In this document: positions 23,146 to 36,100 of the stretch, piece after piece | Numbering within the stretch: position 1 is the first letter of the stretch | Layout of the letters: each line of letters starts with the position of its first letter | NCBI GenBank assembly: GCA_029465975.1 | Contig: CM055741.1 | Coordinates: 6,909,903-6,973,902 of the forward strand | From: Dallia pectoralis | Taxonomy: Eukaryota > Chordata > Actinopteri > Esociformes > Umbridae | Direction: 5' to 3' | DNA: 64,000 nt | The notes under the pieces: model-generated | What the model was told of the DNA's origin: nothing | The model's input: the letters and a program-made list of their open reading frames with translations, nothing else | Database searches by the model: none | Translations under genes and position numbers: made by a program

Positions 23146-26100
23146 CTATGTCTGGGCAATATTCTCCCAGTCCCCCTGCTCTGTCCTGCGGTAGTGCTGG
23201 GGCTTTCCTCCGGGAAAGACGCTGTCTGAACTGGGGTGCTCCAGGAGGAACTGGATGGTGGACTTGATGTGTAGGATAAAGTGTGGGGGCTCAGCTGAAG
23301 GGGACGTGGATAGGTACTAGCCAGATAAAAACAGGGAAGGAGCATTACACCGTTTGTATTAGGAAAAGACACCGCGCAACAATGAAAACAGTGAATAAAA
23401 CAGTCAAAAAATGTTTCACGGCTAAAGTGGAAGTGATAATGCGTTCAGTATTAATGTGTAATTTCCGTACACCGTACCTTTAAGATGGTGTCATCGTTTT
23501 GCGACAGCCAAAAGGCAATATCCAGATTTGGTTTCCACTTGCACGGGCCAATTTTTATCACGCCTTTGTTCGAGTCGTATATATCGGCCATCTGGGGAGG
23601 TTTAATTGCCATGTCATACAGTGGTTTTTATTAAGTGCAGGTTGCAACTCTTTTTTGTGTGTGTCTGTGTTCAATGCATCCCTTTACAATTCATAATTCA
23701 TTACAATAAAGACAGCAGTGTGGTACCTGTCCTCCAGTGAATGTCCGGGCTGATCGCAGCTCCTCAGCAGGGCCTTTGTGTGGAAACGAGGCAGGGAACA
23801 GCTCGCCTGTTTTGATATTTATACCTGAGATACACACGGTCGAAACAAGGTGAATTAGGGGTGTAAAGGTCCTATATTCATGCAAAAACCCAGTAATCGG
23901 CATCCAAGTATGAACTGCGTTAAAAAGGACTGCATAAATATGAATAAATTGCTCTCATTTTGCTCGGTAAAAAAAACATTCTGCAACTAGCGGTTCAAAA
24001 TCGACCAATGGTTCTTGTTATGTATTTATCCATCCAACAGTTGTTATTTTTTGTGCATACGTTTTCTCAGTGAAGACTGAGCTGTGCCAGGGTTCAGTAC
24101 AGACACATTTACTGTGAGACTAACTGTGAAAGCTTCACTATGACATTTTACTGTGTACTTTACAATGAGCAGATGACGTGCAGTGGAGATACCGTACCCA
24201 TCCCACACACCGCTGGTCTGTGCATACCGTACCAATCCCACACACCGCTGGTCTGTGCATACCGTACCAATCCCACACACCGCTGGTCTGTGCATACCGT
24301 ACCAATCCCACACACCGCTGGTCTGTGCATACCGTACCAATCCCACACACCGCTGGTCTGTGCATACCGTACCAATCCCACACACCGCTGGTCTGTGCAT
24401 ACCGTACCAATCCCACACACCGCTGGTCTGTGCATACCGTACCAATCCCACACGCCGCTGGTCTGTGCATACCGTACCAATCCCACACGCCGCTGGTCTG
24501 TGCATACCGTACCAATCCCACACGCCGCTGGTCTGTGCATACCGTACCAATCCCACACGCCGCTGGTCTGTGCATACCGTACCAATCCCACACGCCGCTG
24601 GTCTGTGCATACCGTACCCATCCCACACGCCGCTGGCCTGTGCATACCGCACCCATCCCACACGCCGCTGGCCTGTGCATACCGCACCCATCCCACACGC
24701 CGCTGGTCTGTGCATACCGCACCCATCCCACACGCCGCTGGTCTGTGCATACCGCACCCATCCCACACGCCGCTGGTCTGTGCATACCGCACCCATCCCA
24801 CACGCCGCTGGTCTGTGCATACCGTACCCATCCCACACGCCGCTGGTCTGTGCATACCGTACCAATCCCACACACCGCTGGTCTGTGCATACCGTACCAA
24901 TCCCACACACCGCTGGTCTGTGCATACCGTACCAATCCCACACACCGCTGGTCTGTGCATACCGTACCTATTCCACACACCACTGGTCTGTGCATACCGT
25001 ACCTATTCCACACACCGCTGGTCTGTGCATACCGTACCTATTCCACACACCGCTGGTCTGTGCATACCGTACCTATTCCACACACCGCTGGTCTGTGCAT
25101 AACCGTACCTATTCCACACACCGCTGGTCTGTGCATAACCGTACCTATTCCACACACCGCTGGTCTGTGCATACCGTACCTATTCCACACACCACTGGTC
25201 TGTGCATACCGTACCTATTCCACACACCACTGGTCTGTGCATACCGTACCTATTCCACAAACCACTGGTCTGTGCATACCGTACCAATCCCACACACCGC
25301 TGGTCTGTGCATACCGTACCCATCCCACACGCCACTGGTCTGTGCATACCGTACCCATCCCACACGCCACTGGTCTGTGCATACCGTACCTATTCCACAC
25401 ACCGCTGGTCTGTGCATAACCGTACCTATTCCACACACCGCTGGTCTGTGCATACCGTACCTATTCCACACACCACTGGTCTGTGCATACCGTACCTATT
25501 CCACACACCACTGGTCTGTGCATACCGTACCTATTCCACAAACCACTGGTCTGTGCATACCGTACCAATCCCACACACCGCTGGTCTGTGCATACCGTAC
25601 CCATCCCACACGCCACTGGTCTGTGCATACCGTACCCATCCCACACGCCACTGGTCTGTGCATACCGTACCTATTCCACACACCGCTGGTCTGTGCATAA
25701 CCGTACCTATTCCACACACCGCTGGTCTGTGCATACCGTACCTATTCCACACACCACTGGTCTGTGCATACCGTACCTATTCCACACACCACTGGTCTGT
25801 GCATACCGTACCTATTCCACAAACCACTGGTCTGTGCATACCGTACCCATCCCACACACCGCTGGTCTGTGCATACCGTACCTATTCCACACACCACTGG
25901 TCTGTGCATACCGTACCTATTCCATACACCACTGGTCTGTGCATACCGTACCTATTCCATACACCACTGGTCTGTGCATACCGTACCTATTCCATACACC
26001 ACTGGTCTGTGCATACCGTACCTATTCCATACACCACTGGTCTGTGCATCCCGTCGACTAAAATGTCATTCATCTCTGCAGGCAAAAAAATAAAAAATTG

Positions 26101-27413
26101 TAAGATAGGAGTCAAAAGAAATACACAGGTTGAGAAAACGGAATACAAACACAACAGGATCGAGGGCGGAATTGTCCAGTAAGTGTGTGGGTTTAATACA
26201 AAAACCCCAAGAAAGAGTTGAATAGTAAGACAACAGTGACATGTCATCAAGTACCTGTGATGCAACATGTCTCCAGGTGAATATCCTCTTTCTGTCTCTG
26301 GAAGGCTGCTGCAATGGAAATGCATAACAGAGCGGTTGAGGTTTACTTGTGCTGCCGGATAATGGGGTTTCTACCCGACACAGGAGGCGAGAAATTACTT
26401 TACGTACACAGTAGGCCAAGGCTGAGTTTGTGGGACACCTTTTGCTCATCATCAAATCCACCGACGAGGTGAACCTCTAGTCTGAAAGAAAAGAAGCAGA
26501 GGCAGTTTACTCATAATGTTTGTTTTGTGTGTGTGGTCGTTTTCTCTCAGTGATAGCTCAGCCTCTGCTCTGTTTTTGTCCGAGCCAAAACCAAATTGCA
26601 CATCCGAAAGATCCAATCATTCACTTAAGCATCGCTGAACAAAAGAGTAGTTATTGGATATGTCTCAAAAGAAAGAATCCATCAAAAAATGCCCACCCAA
26701 TCATGTCTTACCGGCCATCCTTGGCAGAGTCCTTGCTCAGGGATGTGACAGCTTTGACGATGAGGGGAACCTCACTCGAGGTGCTGGAGCCATCACAGTG
26801 AGCAAGGCAAGCAGCTCCACTCCCTATCAGATGGTAAATGCAGACGTCATGAAGCGCATATCTTTATGTTTTTATAAACATGCATCACAAATAGTGACTG
26901 TACCTGTGTGTCGCACCAGAACCAGGTGGCAGGTGGTGGCATCATCAGAACCGAGAACAGCAACAGAGTCTGTGGATACGGATCAACATTAACATAGGGT
27001 TGCTGTAGACAATGCAGAAGATTCTCACAATTTTCAAGGTTGGCAAAAGGTGGGCGTAATGTTATGTGTTACGTTTGGCCTGTCGTACTGAATCATATAC
27101 TCACTGTCTGATGGTGTTGTGGCTGCAAACTCTCTTTGCTGGACGTATAGTAGGCACTTTGGGTCGACATCTACTTGCGGCTTGGACCGAAATAGTCGGG
27201 CGTGTTCCTATGATAATAAATAACAGAATGTAATGAAAAGCAATCTACCCGTTATTTTAATTAATCGTGATTTACTCTAGTAACTCAGTAAAACACCCTG
27301 TGTACTGCTTGGCGACCAGCGAGCCAACTTACCTGTATATGCGGATATCTCGCAAACAGATCGGCTGTCGAACCTGGTCGGTTAATTCTTTTATTTTGTA
27401 TTAGCAGAGGCAT
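23146..27413 (-). CDS. ntan1: Protein N-terminal asparagine amidohydrolase (NTAN1)
   Basis: Ten exons: 27333-27413, 27105-27207, 26904-26969, 26712-26823, 26408-26481, 26255-26308, 26022-26075, 23727-23824, 23478-23591, 23146-23316; 308 aa (human 310), stop TAG 23146-23148. Starts MPLLIQNKRINRPGS. LGSDDATTCHLVLVRHTG places the conserved Cys at 75, the expected N-terminal nucleophile after removal of the leading peptide. Later blocks (INIKTGELFPASF, KGPAEELRSARTFTGG, STSPSAEPPHF) match NTAN1 throughout. Family knowledge: it deamidates N-terminal Asn to Asp, feeding the Arg/N-degron pathway. Oddity: exon 7 (ending PVVYGIG) shares its last bases and donor with the 35-bp minisatellite that fills intron 7, so the exact donor choice rests on phase and the homologous YGI-NIKT join. 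Head-to-head with ddx17. Confidence 0.95.
24189..26049. repeat. 35-bp minisatellite carrying copies of the ntan1 exon 7 donor, about 53 copies
   Basis: Head-to-tail units with the plus-strand core CCGCTGGTCTGTGCATACCG. On the gene strand each unit reads ...CAGACCAGTGGTGTATGGAA then TAG|GTACGGTATGC, which is the 3' end of exon 7 and its 5' splice site. The first copy overlaps the exon itself. Variant classes (CCAAT, CCCAT, CTATT before CCACAC; CGTACC or CGCACC; an extra A in CATAACC) occur in blocks, and a block of about 281 bp (8 units plus 1 base) is duplicated within about 25180-25800. All frames are largely stop-free, so long spurious open frames occur on both strands. Confidence 0.97.
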
Positions 27414-27957
27414 TTCTTATAACACAAATGTACACCTACTCTAATGGCATGTTTATCACCCAGAAACATGAAAACGAGTCTTAAGACACACGATTACACA
27501 AGGCAGACATAAAAACGACTTGTATTTCCGGGGTCCATTTTCTTCTTTGGTAGACCTCCTATGACCGCTTCATACCAAGACAGTTGGGCAATGCCAACAT
27601 ATTTATTAGCTATACTGCCGCCTACTGGACACAAGTGTTACTGCAGAGACAGAAAATAGAAGTGCGCAGCTTTTCTCTCCAGCTTGAAACGTGCATGTTG
27701 TTTATCTGGACTTACGACAAAAATCCGTACGTCCCCAAAGAGGGTGTAGCTGTGGGAGGGGACGTGACGTTCTTCAATAACAGCAAAACAACTTTATATT
27801 TTTTCTTGCTCGATTACTTGGAACCCGTCTTCTTTTCAAGAGGACAGTCTGTTAGTGTATTTTTTTTTATTAGACTTGCGTTTGTTGTTTTGGTCAGACC
27901 GTGCATGTGCCCTAACCAGCGAATATTTCGACAAGATAACATTTATATATTGACACG
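27414..27957. promoter_or_regulatory. Bidirectional upstream region of ntan1 and ddx17
   Basis: Only 544 bp separate the ntan1 start codon (27413, minus) from the ddx17 start codon (27958, plus), so both promoters must overlap or lie here unless there are upstream non-coding exons. An open frame 27584-27961 crosses the ddx17 ATG in another frame and has no recognised similarity. Confidence 0.6.
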
Positions 27958-28726
27958 ATGAGAGGGAGTTCCTCGTATGGAGATCGAGACAGAGACCGTG
28001 GAAGGGACAGGGGGTAAGAAAACACAGTTGATTATGATTGCATTTGTCAAAAAGGAATGTGTACCTTGTATTTGACTATCTTGATTACTGTTGGGGGTTG
28101 TTATTTCAAACCACAAATAACTAAGAAGTTGGATGTGTGTGGATCTTCCGTGTTAAGTTAAGGCAATGCATACAGTACGGGTTGCTGCTTCAGAGGTGTA
28201 GCTGCGAGGGGCCTCCAAACCAGCCAATGGTATATTGAGTCTTCCACACCAGCCAATGAGAAACGTTTGAGAAAGTTTTTATTGAAGCAGCATTTCTATT
28301 TGACAAATCCATTTTGTTTACATTGTTTTGTTCTGTTTGATGATACAAGAGGGACCTATGTATGCATGTGTTCAATAGAAACACTGTACTTGACGTTTCA
28401 GAGCTATTACCTATTGTTTGGCCAACTAGGTGTCGTGATCATGTAGACACAACAAAGTGTGACCATTTGTTGTGCGGTCAATCTACAGTTATTATATACT
28501 CTGTTTTTTTCATACTGAGTGTATTAACCTGATTCTGATCTCTGACCGTTATAAAACCACCAGCAAAATATGCAATGTTTCATGTTTATTGTACCTGATG
28601 TTTGTGTAAAAGTCCTAATATGTTTCTGATGCATTATCAACCATACTCTCCAAATTAAAATTCAATTGATAAACAATGAAACAATGTGCTCTTAGAATCA
28701 GAATGTATGTTTATTCGCCACGTCTG

Positions 28727-28764
<38 letters not shown>

Positions 28765-31700
28765 AATTAATTTACACCCACAGTATTCATTTATACTCAC
28801 TTGTTTCCTGCCTGATCCCATAGGCCACGTTTTGGGGCTAACACCAGGGGTGGGCCTCCCCCTATGAAAAAGTTTGGAAATCCTGGAGATCGACTTCGCA
28901 AGAAAAAGTGGGACCTTGATGAGCTTTCCAAGTTTCAGAAGAACTTCTACAATGAGCACCCAGAGCTCTCGCGCATGAATCAGGTAGGGATGGGAAACCG
29001 AGGCTTTCTGAACCACTGAGGCTTTGTTTACCAAAAAACGCTTTATTGCTTGAAGCTTTCTGACACTGTGCACAACAGCGACATCTGCTGGACAAAATGC
29101 CATATGACATGTTGGATTTAGATCTATTGTATAACCCGGAGCAGCACATCGTTTCGTGGGGTTCGCGGCCATCAGCCCTTTCCTCAGTCGTTATTGTTGC
29201 ATTCGAGGTAATGTGAATAATGAATGAGTAATAAAGACCAAGTAATGCTAACTGCAATAAAACTGCAGTTATCTCTCAGAGACCCTCCCGGCACACGCTC
29301 TCTCAGAAACTCTCCCGGCACACGCTCTCTCAGAAACTCTCCCGGCACACGCTCTCTCAGAAACTCTCCCGGCACACGCTCTCTCAGAAACTCTCCCGGC
29401 ACACGCTCTCTCAGAAACCCTCCCGGCACACGCTCTCTCAGAAACCCTCCCGGGACACGCTCTCTCAGAAACTCTCCCGGCACACGCTCTCTCAGAAACT
29501 CTCCCGGCACACGCTCTCTCAGAAACTCTCCCGGCACACGCTCTCAGAGACCCTGGACCGGACGCTCCCTCACACGTTTTGTTCAGAAAAAACACAAGCT
29601 GATACATGTTGTTATGCTAAAACATGTCTATTGAGCCGGTTGTGTCCTTTTCTGTTTGTGTGCCCAGTATGAGGTAGACGAGTTTTGCAGGAAGAAGGAG
29701 ATCACTGTCCGCGGTACTGGCTGTCCCAGGGCCGTCATCGCCTTCCATCAGGCCCAGTTTCCACGTGAGTAGGCACCAAAGGGTCCCACATAAACAAATC
29801 TCATAAGTCGTCCTAAACGTGTACATCTCCCCTAATCACTTGAAAGTGATCTACAAACATAATGACCCGACTTAATAACCTTTTCGGTTACTGTCAGCAG
29901 TAATTGTTTAAATGCAAAATTTATCGCTAACGCTAAACCTATTGGTAAGACATCTTTCAATCTGTGAACATTGTTGATAGCAGCCGATAATTACAATTCT
30001 GAAGGAAAATGTCGCGCGTAATATAATGTTAGTGTCATTATTGCAAATAAACTACATCATACCGTCTCCATCAACCAGTAAATGGCTACTTGGCTAAGCT
30101 TTATCAATGGCCAGATATCAGCTTTGTGACTATTTATGCAATTGAAAGAAAAAAAAAAACTGCAAGCACACAAGAGCCCTCAAATGTTTACGTTTGTAAG
30201 TAACAAGTACAATGAATACGGGCTGTAATAACTGCCCGCCGGTGGAGTTGGCTGGTCTTTCGGCTCAACAGATGTGTCTGTATTGCTGTCTGACGCCCAC
30301 ATTCTCTACTCAGAGGGTGTGTACAGGCTTTAAACGACTGTTCCTTTTGATTCTGCTCTGCCAGAGTATGTGATGGACGAGTTACTGAATCAGAACTTCA
30401 AGGAGCCCACAGCCATCCAGGCGCAGGGATTCCCTCTGGCGCTGAGTGGCAGGGACATGGTTGGCATCGCTCAAACCGGGTCAGGCAAGACTCTGGCAGT
30501 AAGGACGCCGCTCTACAATGGACACTTACACGCACACACACATATAGACACAGAAAGACAAACAGCTGCAGTACAAAGGCACAGCTGCAGCACTGAAATA
30601 CATATTGACAAAAGACTGCTGTCCATGGACTTTCACACACTATTAATGCCACTACCTCATTGTGTGACTTGGTGATTTTTCCTACAGTATCTGCTTCCTG
30701 CCATTGTGCACATCAACCACCAGCCCTATCTGGAGAGGGGAGACGGCCCCATTGTAAGAACACAACAGTAAACATACATATTGCAGGTCTGCTCAGTTCT
30801 ATGTTGCCTCTACTCAGGTCTGTCACGGCGGCCATCTTGTTTTGAACTATGAATCAGGTCTTGTATACACTTACATGTCTGCTTCCGTAGTGCCTAGTAC
30901 TGGCCCCGACCAGAGAGCTCGCCCAGCAGGTACAGCAGGTGGCGTTGGATTACGGCAAGATGTCCCGCATCAAGAGTACCTGCGTCTACGGAGGTGCACC
31001 CAAGGGCCCGCAGATACGAGACCTGGAGAGAGGTGAGGACATCCCGGTTGGATCAAATGCTGTGCAACAGCCTCTAACTGAATGTGAAAATGACACCGTG
31101 CCTCCTACGTTTAGGTGTAGAGATCTGCATTGCCACACCTGGGCGTCTCATAGACTTCCTAGAGTCAGGAAAGACGAACCTGCGACGCTGCACCTACCTG
31201 GTGCTGGACGAGGCCGACCGCATGCTGGACATGGGCTTTGAACCGCAGATACGCAAGATAGTGGACCAGATCAGAGTAATGCCTAGCATTGCACCCAGCA
31301 TTGCACCCAGCATTATGTTAGGTTTTTTCTACAACCCAAATTTACAACTAATTCGAATAGTTAGCGGGACAAAATGCTAAATCAAGTTAGTGACATCTAG
31401 GGTCGGATGGAACCTATAGGAGGGTATCTCTGGGAGCAGAGTCGGGCAACAGTAGCTGTTCCTAGATTGTTTCACAGATTAATAAAAATACTGTGTGTAT
31501 GGCTCCGGTGTAGGTCATTAGCACTTGCCTTTCGGTCTGTCAGACACAGAGCGAGAACGCTAACAGCCTGTGTGTCCTCCATTCATCCCCGTTTCCCGTC
31601 TGCCTCAGCCGGATCGCCAGACCCTGATGTGGAGCGCCACCTGGCCCAAGGACGTGCGCCAGCTGGCGGAGGACTTCCTGCGCGACTACATCCAGATCAA

Positions 31701-33161
31701 CGTGGGCGCCCTGGAGCTCAGCGCCAACCACAACATCCTGCAGATAGTGGACGTCTGCATGGACAGCGAGAAGGACCGCAAGTGAGTGAAGCCGCGCGAC
31801 CCGCCGTATCAATGGGACAGCCACGGTCCTCGTCTTATTTTCTATTCCCACCGGCGACCTGGAATGTCTTACATTACGGACATGTAGAGATGTAGCGTGT
31901 AGAGAGACGGGTGCTGACACCTGCATAACTTCCGGCGTGTTGGCGTGAGTAACGTCCCGGGTTAAGCGAGTAGTTTGATAAGCAGCCGCGCAGCTTCGTA
32001 ATGGACGACTCGCGTCCCGATTTAAATGTTTTAACTCATCCGAGCTCTCGCTTGGGGTTCGCTGCTAGACGATACGGTCCGGCTGCACGTCGGACACCTA
32101 AGGGGGTAGAAATGGATTCCTCATAATTCCACACAACATTTGCTTAGTCAAAATGTATGGATCAGATGCATGTATTTCTAATCTCTATTCAAAGGCTCTT
32201 CCAGTTGATGGAGGAGATCATGGCAGAGAAGGAGAACAAGACCATCATCTTTGTGGAGACCAAGAAGCGCTGTGACGAGCTTACCAGGAGGATGAGAAGA
32301 GACGGGTAAGAATTACTACAATAGGCCTTTTGTTCAAAGTTTTAAGAGAAAACAACACTCAAATTAGCTAGCATAAAACGGCTGACAAAATAAACACCGC
32401 TTGTTAGATACAGATTATGCGTCTAGAGTCCTTTACACGCTTTGCCACTTCTTGATCTATGTGATGCAGTCTACTTAATAAATGAGCCATGTGAGCCCCT
32501 GAGTCTGAAAATATATAGACACTTTCCGCGGCCGGATGCCCCCTCAGAGCTGTCTTCCTCTTATAATCCTGTGCTGTGACCTCCAGATGGCCAGCCATGT
32601 GTATCCATGGAGACAAGAGCCAGCCAGAGAGAGACTGGGTGCTGACAGGTGGGTCAATACACAACATTACGTGATCAGTAACTCGTCACAAACAATTCAT
32701 AATAATTATTTCGCAACACACGGCTACAGACATCTGTATTACATTCATTTTAAATATATTCGTATATGGTTATTATGTGCAAAGACCATTCTTCGTACAA
32801 CAAGTGAGAAGTTATTGAACTTAATGATCCAGCTTTTTCTTGACTTTCGTTTTCTGACACCTCATTTGAGTTTTACTGAACTTTCAGAGTTTTGTTTTTC
32901 TAACACAGTATTTGAATTTTACTGAACCTTCAGAGTTTCCCTTTCTAACCACTAATTTAAATTTGACTAAACTTTCAGAGTTTCGTTGTGGCAAGGCTCC
33001 CATCCTCATCGCCACTGATGTGGCATCTCGTGGTTTGGGTATGTACTGTTAATGTTTATTTCCGCACATTCAGAGCCACACGCACATGCACACAGCGCAC
33101 GTGCATCTACACACCAACATAAGCCCGGATGCATTCATCTCAACATACAGATATAACCGTG

Positions 33162-33194
<33 letters not shown>

Positions 33195-36100
33195 TCTCTC
33201 TCTCTCTCTCCCTCTCCCTCTCCCTCTCTCCCTCTCCCTCTCCCTCTCTCCCTCTCCCCCTCCTCTCCCTCCTCTCTCTCTCCTCTCTCTCTCCTCTCTC
33301 TCTCCTCTCTCTCTCCTCTCTCTCTCCTCTCTCTCTCTTCCTCTCTCTCTTCCTCTCTCTCCTTCTCTCTCCTCTCTCTCTCTTCCTCTCTCTCCTCTCT
33401 CTCCTTCTCTCTCCTCTCTCTCTCTCTCTCCCCTCTCTCTTGCCACCACATAGAAACAAAACCTTTTGTCAGTGAAATGCGAACTCAAAATAACTCACGT
33501 GATGTGGTTGTTGTTGCTTAATTTCCCGTCCCCGTTTGCAGGTTAAAAATGGCCAGTTTGCCTACATTCATGTCACTCTAGTATTGCCAACCAATAATCA
33601 AACAGAGCTTTTTCTACAGTTTGTGAACGACATTTTAACACTGGAGTGCAACAGTAGCCTCCTTGTTACTGCGGTCCAAAGCCGGTGCTAATGCCCGAAT
33701 GGGTGTTTAGGTCCCCACATTGCCCCGCCCCCCCCCCCCCATGTCCCTGTTATGTCTCCTTTAAACAGCGCTATTATTCAGAGGGATATTTTTTTGTTCT
33801 TCTGAATATGTGTCAAGACGATTAATGCCTTTAGCTGCAGGTACAGTGTTTTCTCAGCATGGCATGTATGTTAGGAGGTATCGTTAAGTAAAATCAAAGC
33901 CATTTTTCCTTTAAGTCACCCCGAACAACTTACAGCCGTGCCATATTCCATCTCTTTCCGTCAATAAAATAAACCTGGAACTGAGGGGGAAGCAGACAGT
34001 GGATTTGCCAATCTACCCGTGACTGTCTTCTTATTCTTTCTCTTTCTCCCCCCCTCAGGAACGTGCAGATCGAGGCAGCTCCAGGAGCCAGACAGACAGT
34101 ACTGGAGCTGCTCTCTTTTGCTTCCTTAGCTGGGGCAATCGCTAGCGGCTAATTAGAGACCTGGCTAGTTATCGGAAGGTCACAGCTCACGTCGTATCTC
34201 AGCCCCCCTGGTCACTAAAGCCAGGAGACGCCCACCGTAGATTCAGGGCGTACAGTTCCAGCGAGCTCTCCCCGGGGTCGGCCTGAGGTGCCGGTCCCTC
34301 TGTCTGTCCTAAAAAGCGGACAGAGAAGAAGAGTTAGGAGCTCGTCTGGATCCAGTCCTGGCCGGTTTGCGGAGGTCCTGCAACTAGGCGAGAGAGCAAC
34401 AGAATCATCCGTTTGGGGGCGGGCGGGCGGGGGGGGCTTAAACGGTTCTGCTCTCGTCCGACGTTGCCTGAGTATGCGAAGGGTGAGGGGGAAACGGGGG
34501 GCTAGCTTGGGTCCCCTCCTCTCTCCCTCCCCCCCAGCGCCTCCAGACGAGCCAGGACAGATCAGGAAAGGGGGTGACTGACTACCCTTGTAAAACTTCC
34601 ATAAAGGGGTAAGTACCTCCCCAACAAACCCTTTCAAATAGATTCCAAAAACCCATTGTTTCACAGGTTCAGGGGACGTTTGTCTGTCCCGTGTCATTCA
34701 TTACATCACCTCTAGAGGGCGCCTATATAGTAACGTGAAAACGTAGGAAAATGGTCAGCGGGGAGACATTTTATTTTTCTCGGACGAAGCAGGATTGGCA
34801 GAGACGCACGTCTTCTGTAATGAGAAACAGACGTTTACGATCGGATCGTCGATCTGAACCCAAAAACAACCGTGACCTGAGGCAATCGCTGCGTACAGTG
34901 CACTAGCACACAGTTCCCTGTAATCTAACATCCAGTCTCAGAGTGGGTTACTATATTAGAGTTCTGAGCTCTGACAGCGGAACAGTTATTTAGTGCTGTG
35001 TAGACCTGGGCACTGGGAGAGGTCTGGACAGAGGAACTGTCACAGTATCAACAAAAGCCCATACATTATATACATACCATATGACTCTTCATGTGGTCTT
35101 CTGGGACTAACCCTTTAGACATGTCCAGTGAATATGTGTTTTAAGCATTGAAAAACATTAAGTTCTGTGTTTAAACATTTATACTACTTCTAATTCGAAT
35201 GAATATATACTCTGTCTTTGCTGGACAGGTAAGTGGCGATATACTTTGTAGAAATAACAGCATTTGAATGGAATTGTAGACTTTGGTCTTTTGAATAACT
35301 CACACAGTCTGAAGTAACTTCGCTCTTCTTTCCAATCGACCTGTTAAACCCCCACACCTCACCATCCACACAACGACGACCTGCTAACCCCCACACGTCA
35401 TCATCCACACAACGACGACCTGTTAAACCCCCACCCCTCACCATCCACACAACAACGACCTGTTATACCCCCACACGTCATCATCCACACAACGACGACC
35501 TGTTAAACCCCCACACCTCACCATCCACACAACGACGACCTGTTAAACCCCCACACCTCACCATCCACACAACGGCTGTGTCACAAAGACGTGGAAGACA
35601 TCAAATTTGTAATCAACTACGACTATCCCAACTCCTCCGAGGACTACGTGCACAGGATCGGCCGAACGGCCCGCAGCACCAACAAGGGCACGGCCTACAC
35701 GTTCTTCACCCCGGGGAACCTGCGACAGGCCAGGGACCTGGTCCGAGTTCTGGAGGAGGCCCGGCAGGCCATCAACCCTAAACTGCTCCAGCTGGTCGAC
35801 TCTGGGCGCGGGGGCGGAGGTAAGACGGATTATCTTGTGGCGCGATGCCTGTGTGCCCTTTAGTCTCGGTGGGCTCACAGAAGTGTTTGATTTTTTGGGG
35901 AAAATAAAATAGAACCGACGTTCTTTTAATAATCACATAGTTTTGTATTCACGTTGCGCTTCGTGACTTAGTGGATTTTTTGTGAATACATTTCCCCCAG
36001 TCGACGTGACATCGTAATCACCCTCTGTGTGAACGTTCGTCTCCAGGTGGCAGGATGCGTTACCGTGGCAGCAGCTCCAGCGGCGACAACCCGAACATGA

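Noticed and set aside
24140..26182. Long open frames on both strands (up to 505 codons)
   Set aside because: They are products of the 35-bp minisatellite in ntan1 intron 7, which is nearly stop-free in all frames.
27584..27961. 125-codon plus-strand frame ahead of ddx17 as a gene or p82 extension
   Set aside because: It is out of frame with the ddx17 ATG and has no similarity; the ddx17 frame itself has a stop upstream.
33070..33521. Arg/Glu-rich and Ser/Leu-rich open frames
   Set aside because: Generated by the CT microsatellite on both strands.
34215..34697. 160-codon minus-strand frame in ddx17 intron 11
   Set aside because: GC-rich intron sequence; no recognised domain and no paired splice sites.
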